A program made the translations under genes and the position numbers. From Blastomonas ursincola (GTDB taxonomy: Bacteria; Pseudomonadota; Alphaproteobacteria; Sphingomonadales; Sphingomonadaceae): a DNA stretch of 64,000 nt. Shown here piece by piece: positions 33,889 to 42,327 of the stretch. The notes beneath the pieces are model-generated. The model made no database searches. It saw only the letters and a program-made list of their open reading frames with translations, and was not told the DNA's origin. The DNA lies in NCBI RefSeq assembly GCF_013607875.1, contig NZ_VDES01000005.1, positions 1 through 64,000 on the forward strand, given 5' to 3'. Numbering within the stretch: the stretch's first letter is position 1; each line of letters starts with the position of its first letter.

Positions 33889-34251
33889 ATGGCACGCATC
33901 AAACGGGGTGTTACCACCCGCGCCAAGCACAAGCGCATTCTCGCACAGGCGAAGGGCTATTATGGCCGTCGCAAGAACACCATCCGCATCGCCCGTCAGG
34001 CCGTCGAAAAGGCAGGTCAGTATGCCTATCGCGACCGCAAGGCCAAGAAGCGCAACTTCCGCGCTCTGTGGATCCAGCGCATCAACGCTGCGACCCGCAT
34101 GGAAGGCCTGACCTATGGCCGCTTCATGCATGGCCTGAAGCTCGCCGGAATCGAACTGGACCGCAAGGTCCTGGCCGATCTCGCGATGAACGAGGGCGAA
34201 GTGTTCAAGGGTCTGGTCAAGCAGGCACAGGCAGCTCTGCCCGCCGCCTGA
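33889..34251 (+). CDS. rplT: 50S ribosomal protein L20
   Basis: This 120-aa large-subunit assembly protein has the N-terminal basic extension [20 protein letters not shown] and [20 protein letters not shown], all typical of L20. The central [20 protein letters not shown] is conserved. In other bacteria L20 represses its own operon through leader RNA. ACAAGGA lies 10 nt before the ATG. A terminator follows. Confidence 0.98.
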   Translation: MARIKRGVTTRAKHKRILAQAKGYYGRRKNTIRIARQAVEKAGQYAYRDRKAKKRNFRALWIQRINAATRMEGLTYGRFMHGLKLAGIELDRKVLADLAMNEGEVFKGLVKQAQAALPAA

Positions 34252-34280
34252 TCCGGTACCTTTATCGGTTCAACGCAATA

Positions 34281-34313
34281 AGCGCCGAAGTCCTCGCGAT
34301 TTCGGCGCTTTTT
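34281..34313 (+). terminator. Rho-independent terminator of rpmI-rplT
   Basis: AGCGCCGAA (34281-34289) pairs with TTCGGCGCT (34301-34309), followed by a run of T. Confidence 0.9.
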
Positions 34314-34351
34314 GCTTGCGCAGGGCCCAGTCGCGCCCACAAGGCCGCACG

Positions 34352-35644
34352 ATGACCCCCGCAGCACCGAAACCGCGCACGCGCTCCCGCTGGACGCTGC
34401 TGCTGCGCCTGCTGGCGCTGGCGATGCTGGTCGCGGCCTTTCTGGCGATCGATGGCGAACCGCTGGTCGGGCCGCCGGTCCCGCCCGATGCGCGCAGCAT
34501 CGCTCTGGCGCGCGGCATCGCCAAGCAGGTCGCGGGGCAGAATGCCGTCGCGGGCGCGCGCGAAACGATCGTCCTGCGGCAGAGCGAGCTCGACGGCTTT
34601 TCGGCCATGGCGAGCCAGGTAATCGCGCCGAGCCGGGCCGAGGCGCGGCTGATCGCACCCCCGGGACGCGCCGCTGCGCCGCCCGAACTCGTGCTGCGGC
34701 TGAGCCGCAGCCTGCCGCTGGGCGCGTGGCTGAATCTCGAGGCGAGGGCGCACAGCACCGGCGCAGGCCGGGGACTGCCTACCGTGCGCGCCAGCATCGG
34801 CCATCTGCCCGTTCCGGCCTGGCTGATGCGGTGGCTGATCGGTCAGGCCTGGTCGATCGCCCAGCCCGACATGCCCGATCCGCCGACGCTCGAGGAGACA
34901 TTGCTGCAGGTGCAGATCGCGCCGAAAGCCGCGCGTGTCGTGCTGATCAATCCCGGGCGCAACGCGGCGCTTGCGGGCCTTGCGCAGCTGGGCGGCACGG
35001 CCAGCGATCCGCGCTGGGTGGCGCGCGCCTATTGCGCGCTGTCGCGCCATGCCGATCCTGATCTGGCCGTCATCGTCCGCCGCGCATGGCAGCTGGAGCG
35101 TCCGGCGGAGCTCGGCCCGGCCGAACAGAATCGCGGCCTGCTCCTTGCGGTCGCGATGCGGACGGTGCCCGAATATCGCGATCGCCTCGCCGGGGCATCG
35201 CTGCCGCTGGTGAGCGCATGCTCCCCGCCCGACGACCCGGTCGCGCTGGCAGGGCGCGGCGATCTCGCCAAGCACTGGGCGCTCTCCGCCGCGCTGGGGG
35301 CGAGCCTGGGTGGTCAGGCGGCGCAGTCGCTGGGTGTGTTCAAGGAGCTGTCGGACAGCCTCAAGGGCGGATCGGGCTTTTCGTTCGTCGATCTTGCCGC
35401 CGACCGCTCGGGCGAACGCTTCGCCCGCGCCGCGACCAACCCGCAGCTGGCCCGCTTCCTCCAGACCCGGCTGGCGGCGGTGACCGACGATCAGCTGTTG
35501 CCGGGCGAGGCGCTGGACAGACCCGAGGGCCTGGATGCCGGGCTGTTCGAGCGCACCTATAGCAGCATCGATTCGCCCGAATATGTGGCCGCTGTGGCCG
35601 CGATCGATCGGCTGCTCGACAATATCGGCGTACCCAAGCCCTAG
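34352..35644 (+). CDS. Membrane-anchored protein of unknown function
   Basis: This 430-aa protein has an N-terminal transmembrane segment after an Arg-rich start (about residues 13-33, LLLRLLALAMLVAAFLAIDG). Two recognisable parts follow. The first is beta-rich (ETIVLRQSELDGFSAMASQV, PELVLRLSRSLPLGAWLNLE, ARVVLINPGRN). The second is helical (WVARAYCALSRHADPDLAVI, LAKHWALSAALGASLGGQAA, GFSFVDLAADRSGERFARAA, YVAAVAAIDRLLDNI). I know similar proteins only as hypothetical. It stands alone between the rplT terminator and an inverted repeat shared with the convergent DUF177 gene. Confidence 0.75.
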   Translation: MTPAAPKPRTRSRWTLLLRLLALAMLVAAFLAIDGEPLVGPPVPPDARSIALARGIAKQVAGQNAVAGARETIVLRQSELDGFSAMASQVIAPSRAEARLIAPPGRAAAPPELVLRLSRSLPLGAWLNLEARAHSTGAGRGLPTVRASIGHLPVPAWLMRWLIGQAWSIAQPDMPDPPTLEETLLQVQIAPKAARVVLINPGRNAALAGLAQLGGTASDPRWVARAYCALSRHADPDLAVIVRRAWQLERPAELGPAEQNRGLLLAVAMRTVPEYRDRLAGASLPLVSACSPPDDPVALAGRGDLAKHWALSAALGASLGGQAAQSLGVFKELSDSLKGGSGFSFVDLAADRSGERFARAATNPQLARFLQTRLAAVTDDQLLPGEALDRPEGLDAGLFERTYSSIDSPEYVAAVAAIDRLLDNIGVPKP

Positions 35645-35711
35645 AGCCCTCATGCGGCAACCCCGAAGGGGCTCCGTCCGGGTGATCCAGATTGGTCGGA
35701 AAGGGCTCTAG
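35641..35711. terminator. Inverted repeat containing both convergent stop codons
   Basis: CTAGAGCCCT (35641-35650) and AGGGCTCTAG (35702-35711) are perfect arms around a 51-nt core that has its own CCCC-GAA-GGGG stem. The TAG stop of the plus-strand gene (35642-35644) and the TAG stop of the minus-strand DUF177 gene (35710-35708) both lie in the arms. Probably a bidirectional transcript end or a small palindromic repeat. Confidence 0.5.
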
Positions 35712-36250
35712 CTCTTGGTGTCCTGGCCTTTTTTCAACGCCTGCAGCGCCGCGAAAGGCCCGCTCGCTTCGGGCGTGGAGAGGCCGTATTCGGCGCGCGC
35801 GGCTTCGGCATTCGGCCCTTCGGCATAAGGGTCGATCTCGAGCGCCAGCGTCTGCGCGATCGCCTCGCCCAGATCGATGCTGCTGCCCGAATAGGCAATG
35901 GTATCGAGATCGTCGCTGCTGAGCTCGATTTCCTCTCCGGCATCGGCCAGCGCGGCCTCATATTCAGCTTCGGGCACGAAGCGCAGCCGATAGTCGGAGG
36001 CAATGTGCACCGGGAAATCCTCGCCCGAAATCGCGCAGGACTGGACCAGCGCCGCCTCGATCCGTCCCGAGACATCGACACCCGAGGCGCGCTCCTCGAT
36101 GCTGGCGGTCGCCGTCAGCGAACCGATCGAGACGATATCGAACCGGCGTGCGAGCGCGGCACGCTCTGCCTCGTCGGCGCTCAGTTCGACAATCTGCCGG
36201 GGAATCGCGCGAAGGTCGACGGGGCGCGAAAATTCGGTCGGCTCCTGCAT
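35708..36250 (-). CDS. DUF177/YceD family protein
   Basis: This 180-aa protein of the YceD/DUF177 family is usually encoded next to rpmF or, in alphaproteobacteria, next to the bc1 chaperone gene, as here. Typical blocks are FSRPVDLRAIPRQIVELSAD at the N-terminus, a central VQSCAISGEDFPVHI with a single conserved Cys, and DLGEAIAQTLALEIDPYAEG. The family has been linked to 23S rRNA accumulation. Its start codon overlaps the stop of the chaperone gene (TGATG). Confidence 0.85.
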   Translation of the reverse strand: MQEPTEFSRPVDLRAIPRQIVELSADEAERAALARRFDIVSIGSLTATASIEERASGVDVSGRIEAALVQSCAISGEDFPVHIASDYRLRFVPEAEYEAALADAGEEIELSSDDLDTIAYSGSSIDLGEAIAQTLALEIDPYAEGPNAEAARAEYGLSTPEASGPFAALQALKKGQDTKS

Positions 36251-36777
36251 CAGAAGCTCCCCTGCATGATCGTTGTCGCCGGAAGGACGCGAAGCCGCGC
36301 ATAAAGCTGCGCCAGATGATCGGCCGTGGCGGTGACGGCGGCGTCGTCGACCGGGGCGTCGCGATAGAGGTTGCGGCGCAGCGCCTGGGCGAGCTGGTCG
36401 CCATTGCCGCTGGCCAGCGCCTCGCGATATGCCCCCAGCCGGCCGCCCAGGGCGCTCATCATCTTGCCGATATGCTTGCCGACCACGAGATCGCCGACGC
36501 CGTTCTGGCGCAGCTGCCCGTCCATGTCGTCGACGAACAGTTCGGCAAGGAAAACCGAGAACTGGCGAACCTGCGGGTCGGTATCGTCATGCTCCAGCCG
36601 CAGCAGCACCGCGGCGAGCACCATCGTCACCGCCTCGAACCGGCCGTCGACGCTGTCCTCGACCTTTCCGTCGAGATACCAATAGGGGTCGCGGCCCATG
36701 GCGATGATGCGGTCATAGGCTGCGCGCGCGATCTCGCGCGGGTCCTTGCGGCTGAACAGGCGGGAGAGGACGGACAT
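36250..36777 (-). CDS. Ubiquinol-cytochrome c chaperone family protein
   Basis: This 175-aa protein of the ubiquinol-cytochrome c chaperone (CBP3-like) family assists assembly of the cytochrome bc1 complex whose genes lie 5 kb downstream (petABC). Recognisable are AAYDRIIAMGRDPYWYLDGK, GRFEAVTMVLAAVLLRLEHD, FVDDMDGQLRQNGVGDLVVG and KHIGKMMSALGGRLGAYREA. The start at 36777 removes an upstream in-frame extension without a ribosome-binding site. It heads an operon with the DUF177 gene and is divergent from bamE. Confidence 0.9.
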   Translation of the reverse strand: MSVLSRLFSRKDPREIARAAYDRIIAMGRDPYWYLDGKVEDSVDGRFEAVTMVLAAVLLRLEHDDTDPQVRQFSVFLAELFVDDMDGQLRQNGVGDLVVGKHIGKMMSALGGRLGAYREALASGNGDQLAQALRRNLYRDAPVDDAAVTATADHLAQLYARLRVLPATTIMQGSF

Positions 36778-36955
36778 GGGGCGTGTGATATCCTGCAGGG
36801 AAATCGCGGCGTTAAGCCACAATTCATTGGCCACTTGTGATGCAGCGGCTTAGTGCATATTGAGGCGCCAACGGCAAGTTGCAAGACATGCGGCATGGCT
36901 TGCGCCTGACAGCATCGCGCCGCAGACATCGCGGATAGACCGCCAAGGAATGATG

Positions 36956-37453
36956 ATGACCAGCAAAGCTCCGACCTCTCGCGCGACCCGGTTTTCGCGC
37001 CCCCGCGCTGCTTTGCTGGTGGCGATGGCAGCGCTGCCGCTGCTGGCGGGATGCGGCCAGCTGCGCGGGCATCAGGGTTTCATCTATGACCAGACGCTGG
37101 CGGGTCAGATCCTGCCCGGGGTCGACAATCGCCAATCGGTCGAGCGCACACTGGGCCGCCCGACCTTTACCGGCCAGTTCAGCGACAGCGAATGGTATTA
37201 TTTCGCGCGCGACACGCGCCAGCTCGCCTTTGCCAATCCGCGCCCGACCGCGCAGCAGGTGATGCGCGTCAAGTTCGATGCCGCCGGCAATGTCGCGGCG
37301 GTCGATTTCACCGGGCTCGATCAGGTCGCGAAGATCGATCCCGAAGGCGAAAAGACGCCGACGCTCGGCCGCAAGCGCACCTTCTTCCAGGATCTGTTCG
37401 GCAATATCGGCGCGGTGGGTGCCCCGGGCGCGGGCGCAGGCGCGCCGCAATAA
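36956..37453 (+). CDS. bamE: Outer membrane assembly factor BamE (SmpA/OmlA)
   Basis: This 165-aa lipoprotein (lipobox LLAGC, about residue 31) has the SmpA/OmlA domain: GFIYDQTLAGQILPGVDNRQ, VERTLGRPTFTGQFSDSEWY and a MRVKFDAAGNVAAVDF strand. BamE is an accessory of the BAM complex that inserts outer-membrane beta-barrels. AAGGA lies 6 nt before ATG 36956; ATGs at 36950 and 36953 are also in frame. The C-terminus is a Gly/Ala-rich tail. Confidence 0.9.
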   Translation: MTSKAPTSRATRFSRPRAALLVAMAALPLLAGCGQLRGHQGFIYDQTLAGQILPGVDNRQSVERTLGRPTFTGQFSDSEWYYFARDTRQLAFANPRPTAQQVMRVKFDAAGNVAAVDFTGLDQVAKIDPEGEKTPTLGRKRTFFQDLFGNIGAVGAPGAGAGAPQ

Positions 37454-37468
37454 GCGCGTCGCCGCCGG

Positions 37469-38782
37469 TCAGTCGCTCTCGGCGATCCGGCTGACCAGCA
37501 GCTTGTCGACCTTGCGATTGTCCATGTCGACAATCTCGAACCGCCAGCCCTGATCGTTGAACACCTCGCCCTCCTTGGGCAGGTGGCGCAGGCAGTGCAG
37601 CACATGACCGGCTGCCGTCGCATAATCGCGGTCCTCGGGCAGCGAAATCCCAAGCCGCTCGGCCATCGCGTCTGCGGGCAGCCCGCCCGAGATCAGCAGG
37701 CTCCCGTCGGCGCGCTCGACCACCATCGGCGAATCGCCTTCGCCCTGGTCCGAGGCAAAATCGCCGACCAGCGCCTGCAACAGGTCTGCCGGCGTCACCA
37801 GCCCTTCGAAATGGCCATATTCGTCATGGACGAGCGCCATCGGCACCTCGCCCTTCTGCAACACTTTCAGCGCATCCATCGCATCGACGCGGTCGGGCAC
37901 GATCGGTGCTGTGCGGGCCAAAGCGGCAAGGTCGAGCGGCGCGCCCTCGATGATCGCGGTCAGCAGGTCGCGCACGGTGACGATGCCGATAATCGCGTCG
38001 ACCGAACCATTGGCGACCGGCAGGCGGCTGTGCGGCGAATCCGCCATGATCCGGCGAAGATCGTCGAGCCCGGCATCGGCGGGCAGCCAGTCGACCTCGG
38101 TGCGCGGCGTCATCACCTCGCGCACCGGACGGTCGGCGAGGCGGACCACGCCCGAGATGATCGCGCGTTCGGATTCCTCGATCACCCCCGATTTGGTCGC
38201 CTCGGCAAAGATCATCTGCAGCTCTTCGGCAGTGACGATGTTTTCCGATTCGCGGTTCAGCCCGAGCAGGCGGAAGATGAGCGCGCTCGACCGGTCGAGC
38301 ACCCAGACCAGCGGCGCGGCGCCGCGCGCCATCAGGTCCATCGGGATCGCCATGATGACGGCCAGTTCCTCGGCCTTGCGCAGCGCGAACTGCTTGGGCA
38401 CCAGCTCGCCGATCACCAGCGACAGATAGGTGGTCACGCCGATGACCAGCGCAAAGCCCACGCTGTCGGCAATATCGGCTGGCACGCCGACCAGCGCCAG
38501 CCGCTCGCCGACCGGAGCGCCGAGGCTCGCGCCCGAATAGGCCCCCGCCAGAATGCCGATCAGGGTGATGCCGATCTGCACGGTGGAAAGGAACTTGCCC
38601 GGATCGGACCCCAGCTTGAGCGCGGTGCGCGCGCCGTTGCTGCCATCGCGCGCCATCGCTTCCAGCTTGGCGTTGCGCGCCGAGACGATCGCAAGCTCGG
38701 ACATCGCAAAGACGCCATTGAGCACGATCAGCGCCAGGATGATGACGACATCGAGCCAGGGAAAGGGGGGAAGAGGGTCCAT
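37469..38782 (-). CDS. Hemolysin-family CBS-domain membrane protein (DUF21/CorC-HlyC)
   Basis: This 437-aa inner-membrane protein has a four-helix DUF21 domain (residues about 8-190, with VLNGVFAMSELAIVSARNAK and TYLSLVIGELVPKQFALRKA). A pair of CBS domains follows (REVMTPRTEVDWLPADAGLD; HDEYGHFEGLVTPADLLQAL), then a CorC/HlyC C-terminal domain. Relatives act in magnesium or cobalt export rather than as toxins. It is convergent with bamE (15-bp gap) and divergent from the OmpA lipoprotein gene. Confidence 0.92.
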   Translation of the reverse strand: MDPLPPFPWLDVVIILALIVLNGVFAMSELAIVSARNAKLEAMARDGSNGARTALKLGSDPGKFLSTVQIGITLIGILAGAYSGASLGAPVGERLALVGVPADIADSVGFALVIGVTTYLSLVIGELVPKQFALRKAEELAVIMAIPMDLMARGAAPLVWVLDRSSALIFRLLGLNRESENIVTAEELQMIFAEATKSGVIEESERAIISGVVRLADRPVREVMTPRTEVDWLPADAGLDDLRRIMADSPHSRLPVANGSVDAIIGIVTVRDLLTAIIEGAPLDLAALARTAPIVPDRVDAMDALKVLQKGEVPMALVHDEYGHFEGLVTPADLLQALVGDFASDQGEGDSPMVVERADGSLLISGGLPADAMAERLGISLPEDRDYATAAGHVLHCLRHLPKEGEVFNDQGWRFEIVDMDNRKVDKLLVSRIAESD

Positions 38783-38998
38783 CGGGCCTTACAGGGTTAA
38801 GCGTGCACCCTATATCGTGCGGGCGCGCGGTGTCACGTGCTTTCGCACCTGCAACCAGACCCGCAAACGGGCTGCGCGTTCCCGGAAATTAAACGATGTT
38901 ACATTCGGGTTCGGGAACCATTCAGCCGCGAAACCGAATAAGCGGATGAGACGCAGCGATGCGTCTGCACGATGAAAGACATTTCGCGGGAGCTAATG

Positions 38999-39679
38999 AT
39001 GAACAGCAAGACCATCCGTATCGCCGCCCTTGCGGGCCTGGCCAGCCTGGCACTCAGTGCCTGCGTCACCGATCCGGAAACCGGCCAGCAGCGCATCAGC
39101 AAGTCCGCGATCGGCGGCATCGGCGGCGCGCTCGGCGGCTATCTGCTGGGCGATATCGTCGGTGGTCGCCGCGACCGGACCGAGAAGATCGTGGGCGCGG
39201 GCATTGGCGCGGTGGCCGGTGCAGGCATCGGCTATTATCTCGACCAGCAGGAGCGCGAACTGCGCCAGAAGACCGCTGGCACCGGCATCGACGTCGTCCG
39301 CGACGGCGACAGCCTGCTGCTCAACATGCCGAGCCAGGTGACCTTTGATGTCGACAGCTCGGCGGTGAAGCCCGAATTCCGCAACACGCTGAATGATGTC
39401 GCGTCGACCCTGGTCCAGTACGAGAGCACCTATATCGACGTATACGGCCATACCGATTCGACCGGCAGCGATGCGTACAACCAGACCCTGTCCGAACGCC
39501 GTGCGCAGTCGGTGGCGAGCTATCTGACCACGCGCGGCGTCCAGTCGGCGCGCCTGGCCACGCGCGGCTTCGGCGAATCGCAGCCCGTCGCATCGAACAC
39601 CACCGAGGATGGACGCGCCCAGAACCGCCGCGTCGAGATCCGCATCGTCCCGGTGACCCAGGCCGATGTGAACGGCTGA
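38999..39679 (+). CDS. OmpA-family peptidoglycan-binding lipoprotein
   Basis: This 226-aa lipoprotein (lipobox LALSAC, Cys about residue 22) carries a glycine-zipper segment (IGGIGGALGGYLLGDIVGG and GAGIGAVAGAGIGYYLD) and a C-terminal OmpA domain. The OmpA domain shows FDVDSSAVKPEFRNTLNDVA, YGHTDSTGSDAYNQTLSERR and ATRGFGESQPVASNTTEDGR. The conserved Asp and Arg for diaminopimelate binding are present. GGGAG lies 6 nt before ATG 38999. The protein tethers the outer membrane to peptidoglycan. Confidence 0.92.
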   Translation: MNSKTIRIAALAGLASLALSACVTDPETGQQRISKSAIGGIGGALGGYLLGDIVGGRRDRTEKIVGAGIGAVAGAGIGYYLDQQERELRQKTAGTGIDVVRDGDSLLLNMPSQVTFDVDSSAVKPEFRNTLNDVASTLVQYESTYIDVYGHTDSTGSDAYNQTLSERRAQSVASYLTTRGVQSARLATRGFGESQPVASNTTEDGRAQNRRVEIRIVPVTQADVNG

Positions 39680-39742
39680 TAGCCAGCTCCATTCCCGCAA
39701 GAGGGGCGCGCGCTGCACCAGCGGCCGCACCCCTTTTTGCGT

Positions 39743-40141
39743 TTACCCCGCGAAGAAATTGAGCTCGAGCAATACCCCGTTCGGGTCGAGCGTGAACAGC
39801 TGCTTGAGGCCGATCGCCTCGACCTCGTTGACGCGATAGTCCGCTCCGCGCGCCTCGAGCCGGGCGACCATCGCGGGATAATCCCGGCAACGGAAGGCGA
39901 CGTGGTGGATCGATCCGGTCGGCCCGGGGGTGACCGCGCGGTCATAGGTGCGCGGGCAGTCGGTGCTGTTGATATGCACCACCGCGTTGCCCGCCGCATC
40001 GTACGCCCAGCGGGCATTGTCGGGCGTCAGCGGCGGCGGCGCGAGGCGGATCTCGAGCTGGAGCAGCTCGGCATAGAAGCGTGCGGTGCCCATGAGATCA
40101 TCGGTGATGATGTTGACATGGTCGAGCCGCTCGATCGTCAT
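39743..40141 (-). CDS. VOC family protein (glyoxalase/dioxygenase-like)
   Basis: This 132-aa vicinal oxygen chelate protein has IERLDHVNIITDDLMGTARF at the N-terminus (His metal ligand), GSIHHVAFRCRDYPAMVARL in the middle (second His) and LFTLDPNGVLLELNFF at the end (Glu ligand), so a metal site is complete. Substrate unknown. It is the last gene of trmL-hemF-VOC, 4 bp after hemF. Confidence 0.87.
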   Translation of the reverse strand: MTIERLDHVNIITDDLMGTARFYAELLQLEIRLAPPPLTPDNARWAYDAAGNAVVHINSTDCPRTYDRAVTPGPTGSIHHVAFRCRDYPAMVARLEARGADYRVNEVEAIGLKQLFTLDPNGVLLELNFFAG

Positions 40142-40145
40142 CGGC

Positions 40146-41000
40146 TCATTCCCAGACCGCTTCGGGCGGCAGGCTCATCAGGATGGCGTCGATATTGCCG
40201 CCGGTCTTGAGGCCGAACAATGTGCCGCGATCGTGGATCAGGTTGAATTCGGCATAGCGGCCGCGCCAGACCAGCTGCTGGTGCTTTTCGGCAGGCGAAA
40301 ATTCCTGGCCCATCCGCCGGCGCACCAGCGCGGGGAAAATGTCCAGAAACGCGCGGCCGACATCCTGGGTGAAGGCGAAATTCGCATCGAACGCGGCCTC
40401 GTCCGGGCATTCGAGATGATCGTAGAAGATGCCGCCGACGCCGCGGTGCACGCCTCTGTGGGGGATATAGAAATAGTCGTCGGCCCAGGCCTTGAACTTC
40501 GCATGATAGTCCGGATTGTGCGCGTCGCACGCCGCCTGCATCCGGCTGTGAAAATCGTCCGTATCTTGCGCGTAGGGCAGCGGCGGGTTGAGATCGGCTC
40601 CACCGCCGAACCATGCCTTGGTGGTCACAAGAAAACGGGTGTTCATATGCACCGCAGGCACGTGCGGATTCGACATATGGGCGACCAGGCTTATTCCGGT
40701 CGCAAAGAAGCGCGGGTCCTCGCCCGCGCCGTGGATCGATTTGGCGAATTCCTCGCTGAACCGGCCCTCGACGGTCGACACGTTGACGCCGGCCTTTTCG
40801 AACACCTTGCCCTTGATCAGCCCGCGAACGCCGCCGCCGCCGGGCGATCCGTCCGCCTCGGTCCGCTCCCAGGGGGTATATTCGAAGCTCGCATCGCTTC
40901 CCGCCTCGCGTTCGATCGCGGTGAATTCGGCGCAGATCGCGTCGCGCAGGCTTTCAAACCACGCGCGGGCCTTGGGCTTCTGTTCGGTCCAGTCAGTCAT
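40146..41000 (-). CDS. hemF: Oxygen-dependent coproporphyrinogen III oxidase
   Basis: HemF converts coproporphyrinogen III to protoporphyrinogen IX with oxygen in haem synthesis. The 284-aa product is full length with GVRGLIKGKVFEKAGVNVST, PHVPAVHMNTRFLVTTKAWF, GGGADLNPPLPY, HRGVGGIFYDHLECPD and the C-terminal GRYAEFNLIHDRGTLFGLKT. It lies between trmL and a VOC gene on the same strand. hemC and hemD occur 10 kb away. Confidence 0.97.
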   Translation of the reverse strand: MTDWTEQKPKARAWFESLRDAICAEFTAIEREAGSDASFEYTPWERTEADGSPGGGGVRGLIKGKVFEKAGVNVSTVEGRFSEEFAKSIHGAGEDPRFFATGISLVAHMSNPHVPAVHMNTRFLVTTKAWFGGGADLNPPLPYAQDTDDFHSRMQAACDAHNPDYHAKFKAWADDYFYIPHRGVHRGVGGIFYDHLECPDEAAFDANFAFTQDVGRAFLDIFPALVRRRMGQEFSPAEKHQQLVWRGRYAEFNLIHDRGTLFGLKTGGNIDAILMSLPPEAVWE

Positions 41001-41027
41001 CGCGCTCCCCTATATGGTGATGGCCGA

Positions 41028-41489
41028 TCATGCCTCACCCAGTCTTCGTGTCTGCCGCAGCGCCTCGCCCAGCGCAATCCCGGTGGCAACCGATATGTTC
41101 AGCGATCGGACACCCGCGGTCATCGGAATGGTGGTCTGCAGGTCGCAGGCGTCGCGCACATGATCCGGAACGCCTGCGCTTTCCGAGCCCATCAGCAGGA
41201 TGTCATTGTCCTGGAACGCGGTGCGGTAGATGCTTGTGCTGGCCTTGCTGCTCATCAGCACGAGCCGCGCGCCGCTGTCGCGCGCGAACGCCCGAAAGCT
41301 TGGCCAGTCGGCATGACGCGTCATCTCGGCGAGCGGACCGTAATCCATCGCCGCGCGCTTCAGCCGCTTGTCGTCGAACACGAAGCCGCAAGGCTCGATG
41401 ATCTCCACCGGCACCGCCAGGCAAGCGGCCAGGCGGAGAATGGCTCCCACATTTCCGGCGATTTCGGGTTGGTACAGGGCAATGCGCAT
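41028..41489 (-). CDS. trmL: tRNA (cytidine(34)-2'-O)-methyltransferase TrmL
   Basis: TrmL methylates the ribose of the wobble base in tRNA-Leu. The 153-aa SPOUT-knot protein shows YQPEIAGNVGAILRLAACLA (motif 1), ILLMGSESAGVPDHV (motif 2) and IPMTAGVRSLNISVATGIAL (motif 3). Length matches E. coli TrmL (157 aa). It is the first gene of the trmL-hemF-VOC set and divergent from petA, with about 250 bp between starts. Confidence 0.94.
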   Translation of the reverse strand: MRIALYQPEIAGNVGAILRLAACLAVPVEIIEPCGFVFDDKRLKRAAMDYGPLAEMTRHADWPSFRAFARDSGARLVLMSSKASTSIYRTAFQDNDILLMGSESAGVPDHVRDACDLQTTIPMTAGVRSLNISVATGIALGEALRQTRRLGEA

Positions 41490-41742
41490 CGCCCCTTCAT
41501 AGCGCGCGCGGCGCGGCTGTCACCTGTCCTGCTCGGTCCGGCGCGTGCACGGCACGGCATAACGGCGCAGAATCGGCGGAATGATGCTGCGGCGCGCCAA
41601 TTTCCCTGTTGGCAAGATGACGATTTTGCGTCTATCAGGCCCGCAATCATGCGGACGGGCCAGGGGCGAAGCCGTGCCATGCCGCTTCCTATATCGATAA
41701 AAAACGTATCCTTTTCAATAACTTGAGGGTCAGGTTAGCGAC

Positions 41743-42315
41743 ATGGCAGAACAAGTCACGATGAATCAAGATGGCACCGCTGCCGTCGAATCCGATGGCG
41801 TGCGTCGCCGCGATTTCATCAACATCGCCGCGGTCAGCTTTGCTGGCGTCGGTGGCGCATCGGTGCTGATCCCGCTGATTACGCAGATGGCGCCCAGCAA
41901 GGACGTGCTGGCGCAGGCCTCGACCGAGGTCGATGTCTCGGCGGTGCAGCCGGGCCAGGCGATCAAGACCGTGTGGCGAAAACAGCCCATGTTTATCCGC
42001 AACCTGACGCCGGAAGAAATTTCCGCAGCCGACAAGGTCGACGTGGCGTCGCTGCGCGATCCGCAGTCGCTTGCCGATCGCACGCTGCCGGGCAAGACCA
42101 ACTGGCTGGTGACGCTGGGCGTCTGCACGCATCTCGGCTGCGTGCCGCTGGGCGCGGCCGCCGGTGAGGTGAAGGGCGAATTCGGCGGCTATTTCTGCCC
42201 GTGCCATGGTTCGCATTATGATACCGCCGCGCGCATCCGCAAGGGTCCGGCGCCGAAGAACCTTGAAGTGCCGGAATATGAATTCCTGTCAGACACTGTC
42301 ATCAAGATCGGTTGA
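41743..42315 (+). CDS. petA: Ubiquinol-cytochrome c reductase Rieske iron-sulfur subunit
   Basis: This 190-aa subunit of the cytochrome bc1 complex takes the first electron from ubiquinol. It has a twin-arginine membrane anchor (RRRDFINIAAVSFAGVGGAS) and a Rieske domain whose 2Fe-2S ligands are in CTHLGC (about residue 127) and CPCHGSHY (about 152). The N-terminal arm and the flexible hinge are present. It is first in petABC, 12 bp before petB. Confidence 0.97.
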   Translation: MAEQVTMNQDGTAAVESDGVRRRDFINIAAVSFAGVGGASVLIPLITQMAPSKDVLAQASTEVDVSAVQPGQAIKTVWRKQPMFIRNLTPEEISAADKVDVASLRDPQSLADRTLPGKTNWLVTLGVCTHLGCVPLGAAAGEVKGEFGGYFCPCHGSHYDTAARIRKGPAPKNLEVPEYEFLSDTVIKIG

Positions 42316-42327
42316 GGAGCATAGATC

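Noticed and set aside
38878-38918. EcfG-type general stress promoters in the region between the hemolysin-like and OmpA genes
   Set aside because: GGAAC occurs on both strands as part of a 7-bp inverted repeat, but no CGTT lies at 16-17 bp in either direction.
39743-41489. A link between the second VOC gene and haem synthesis because of its operon with hemF
   Set aside because: Close spacing shows cotranscription only; VOC proteins are too varied to infer a haem-related reaction.
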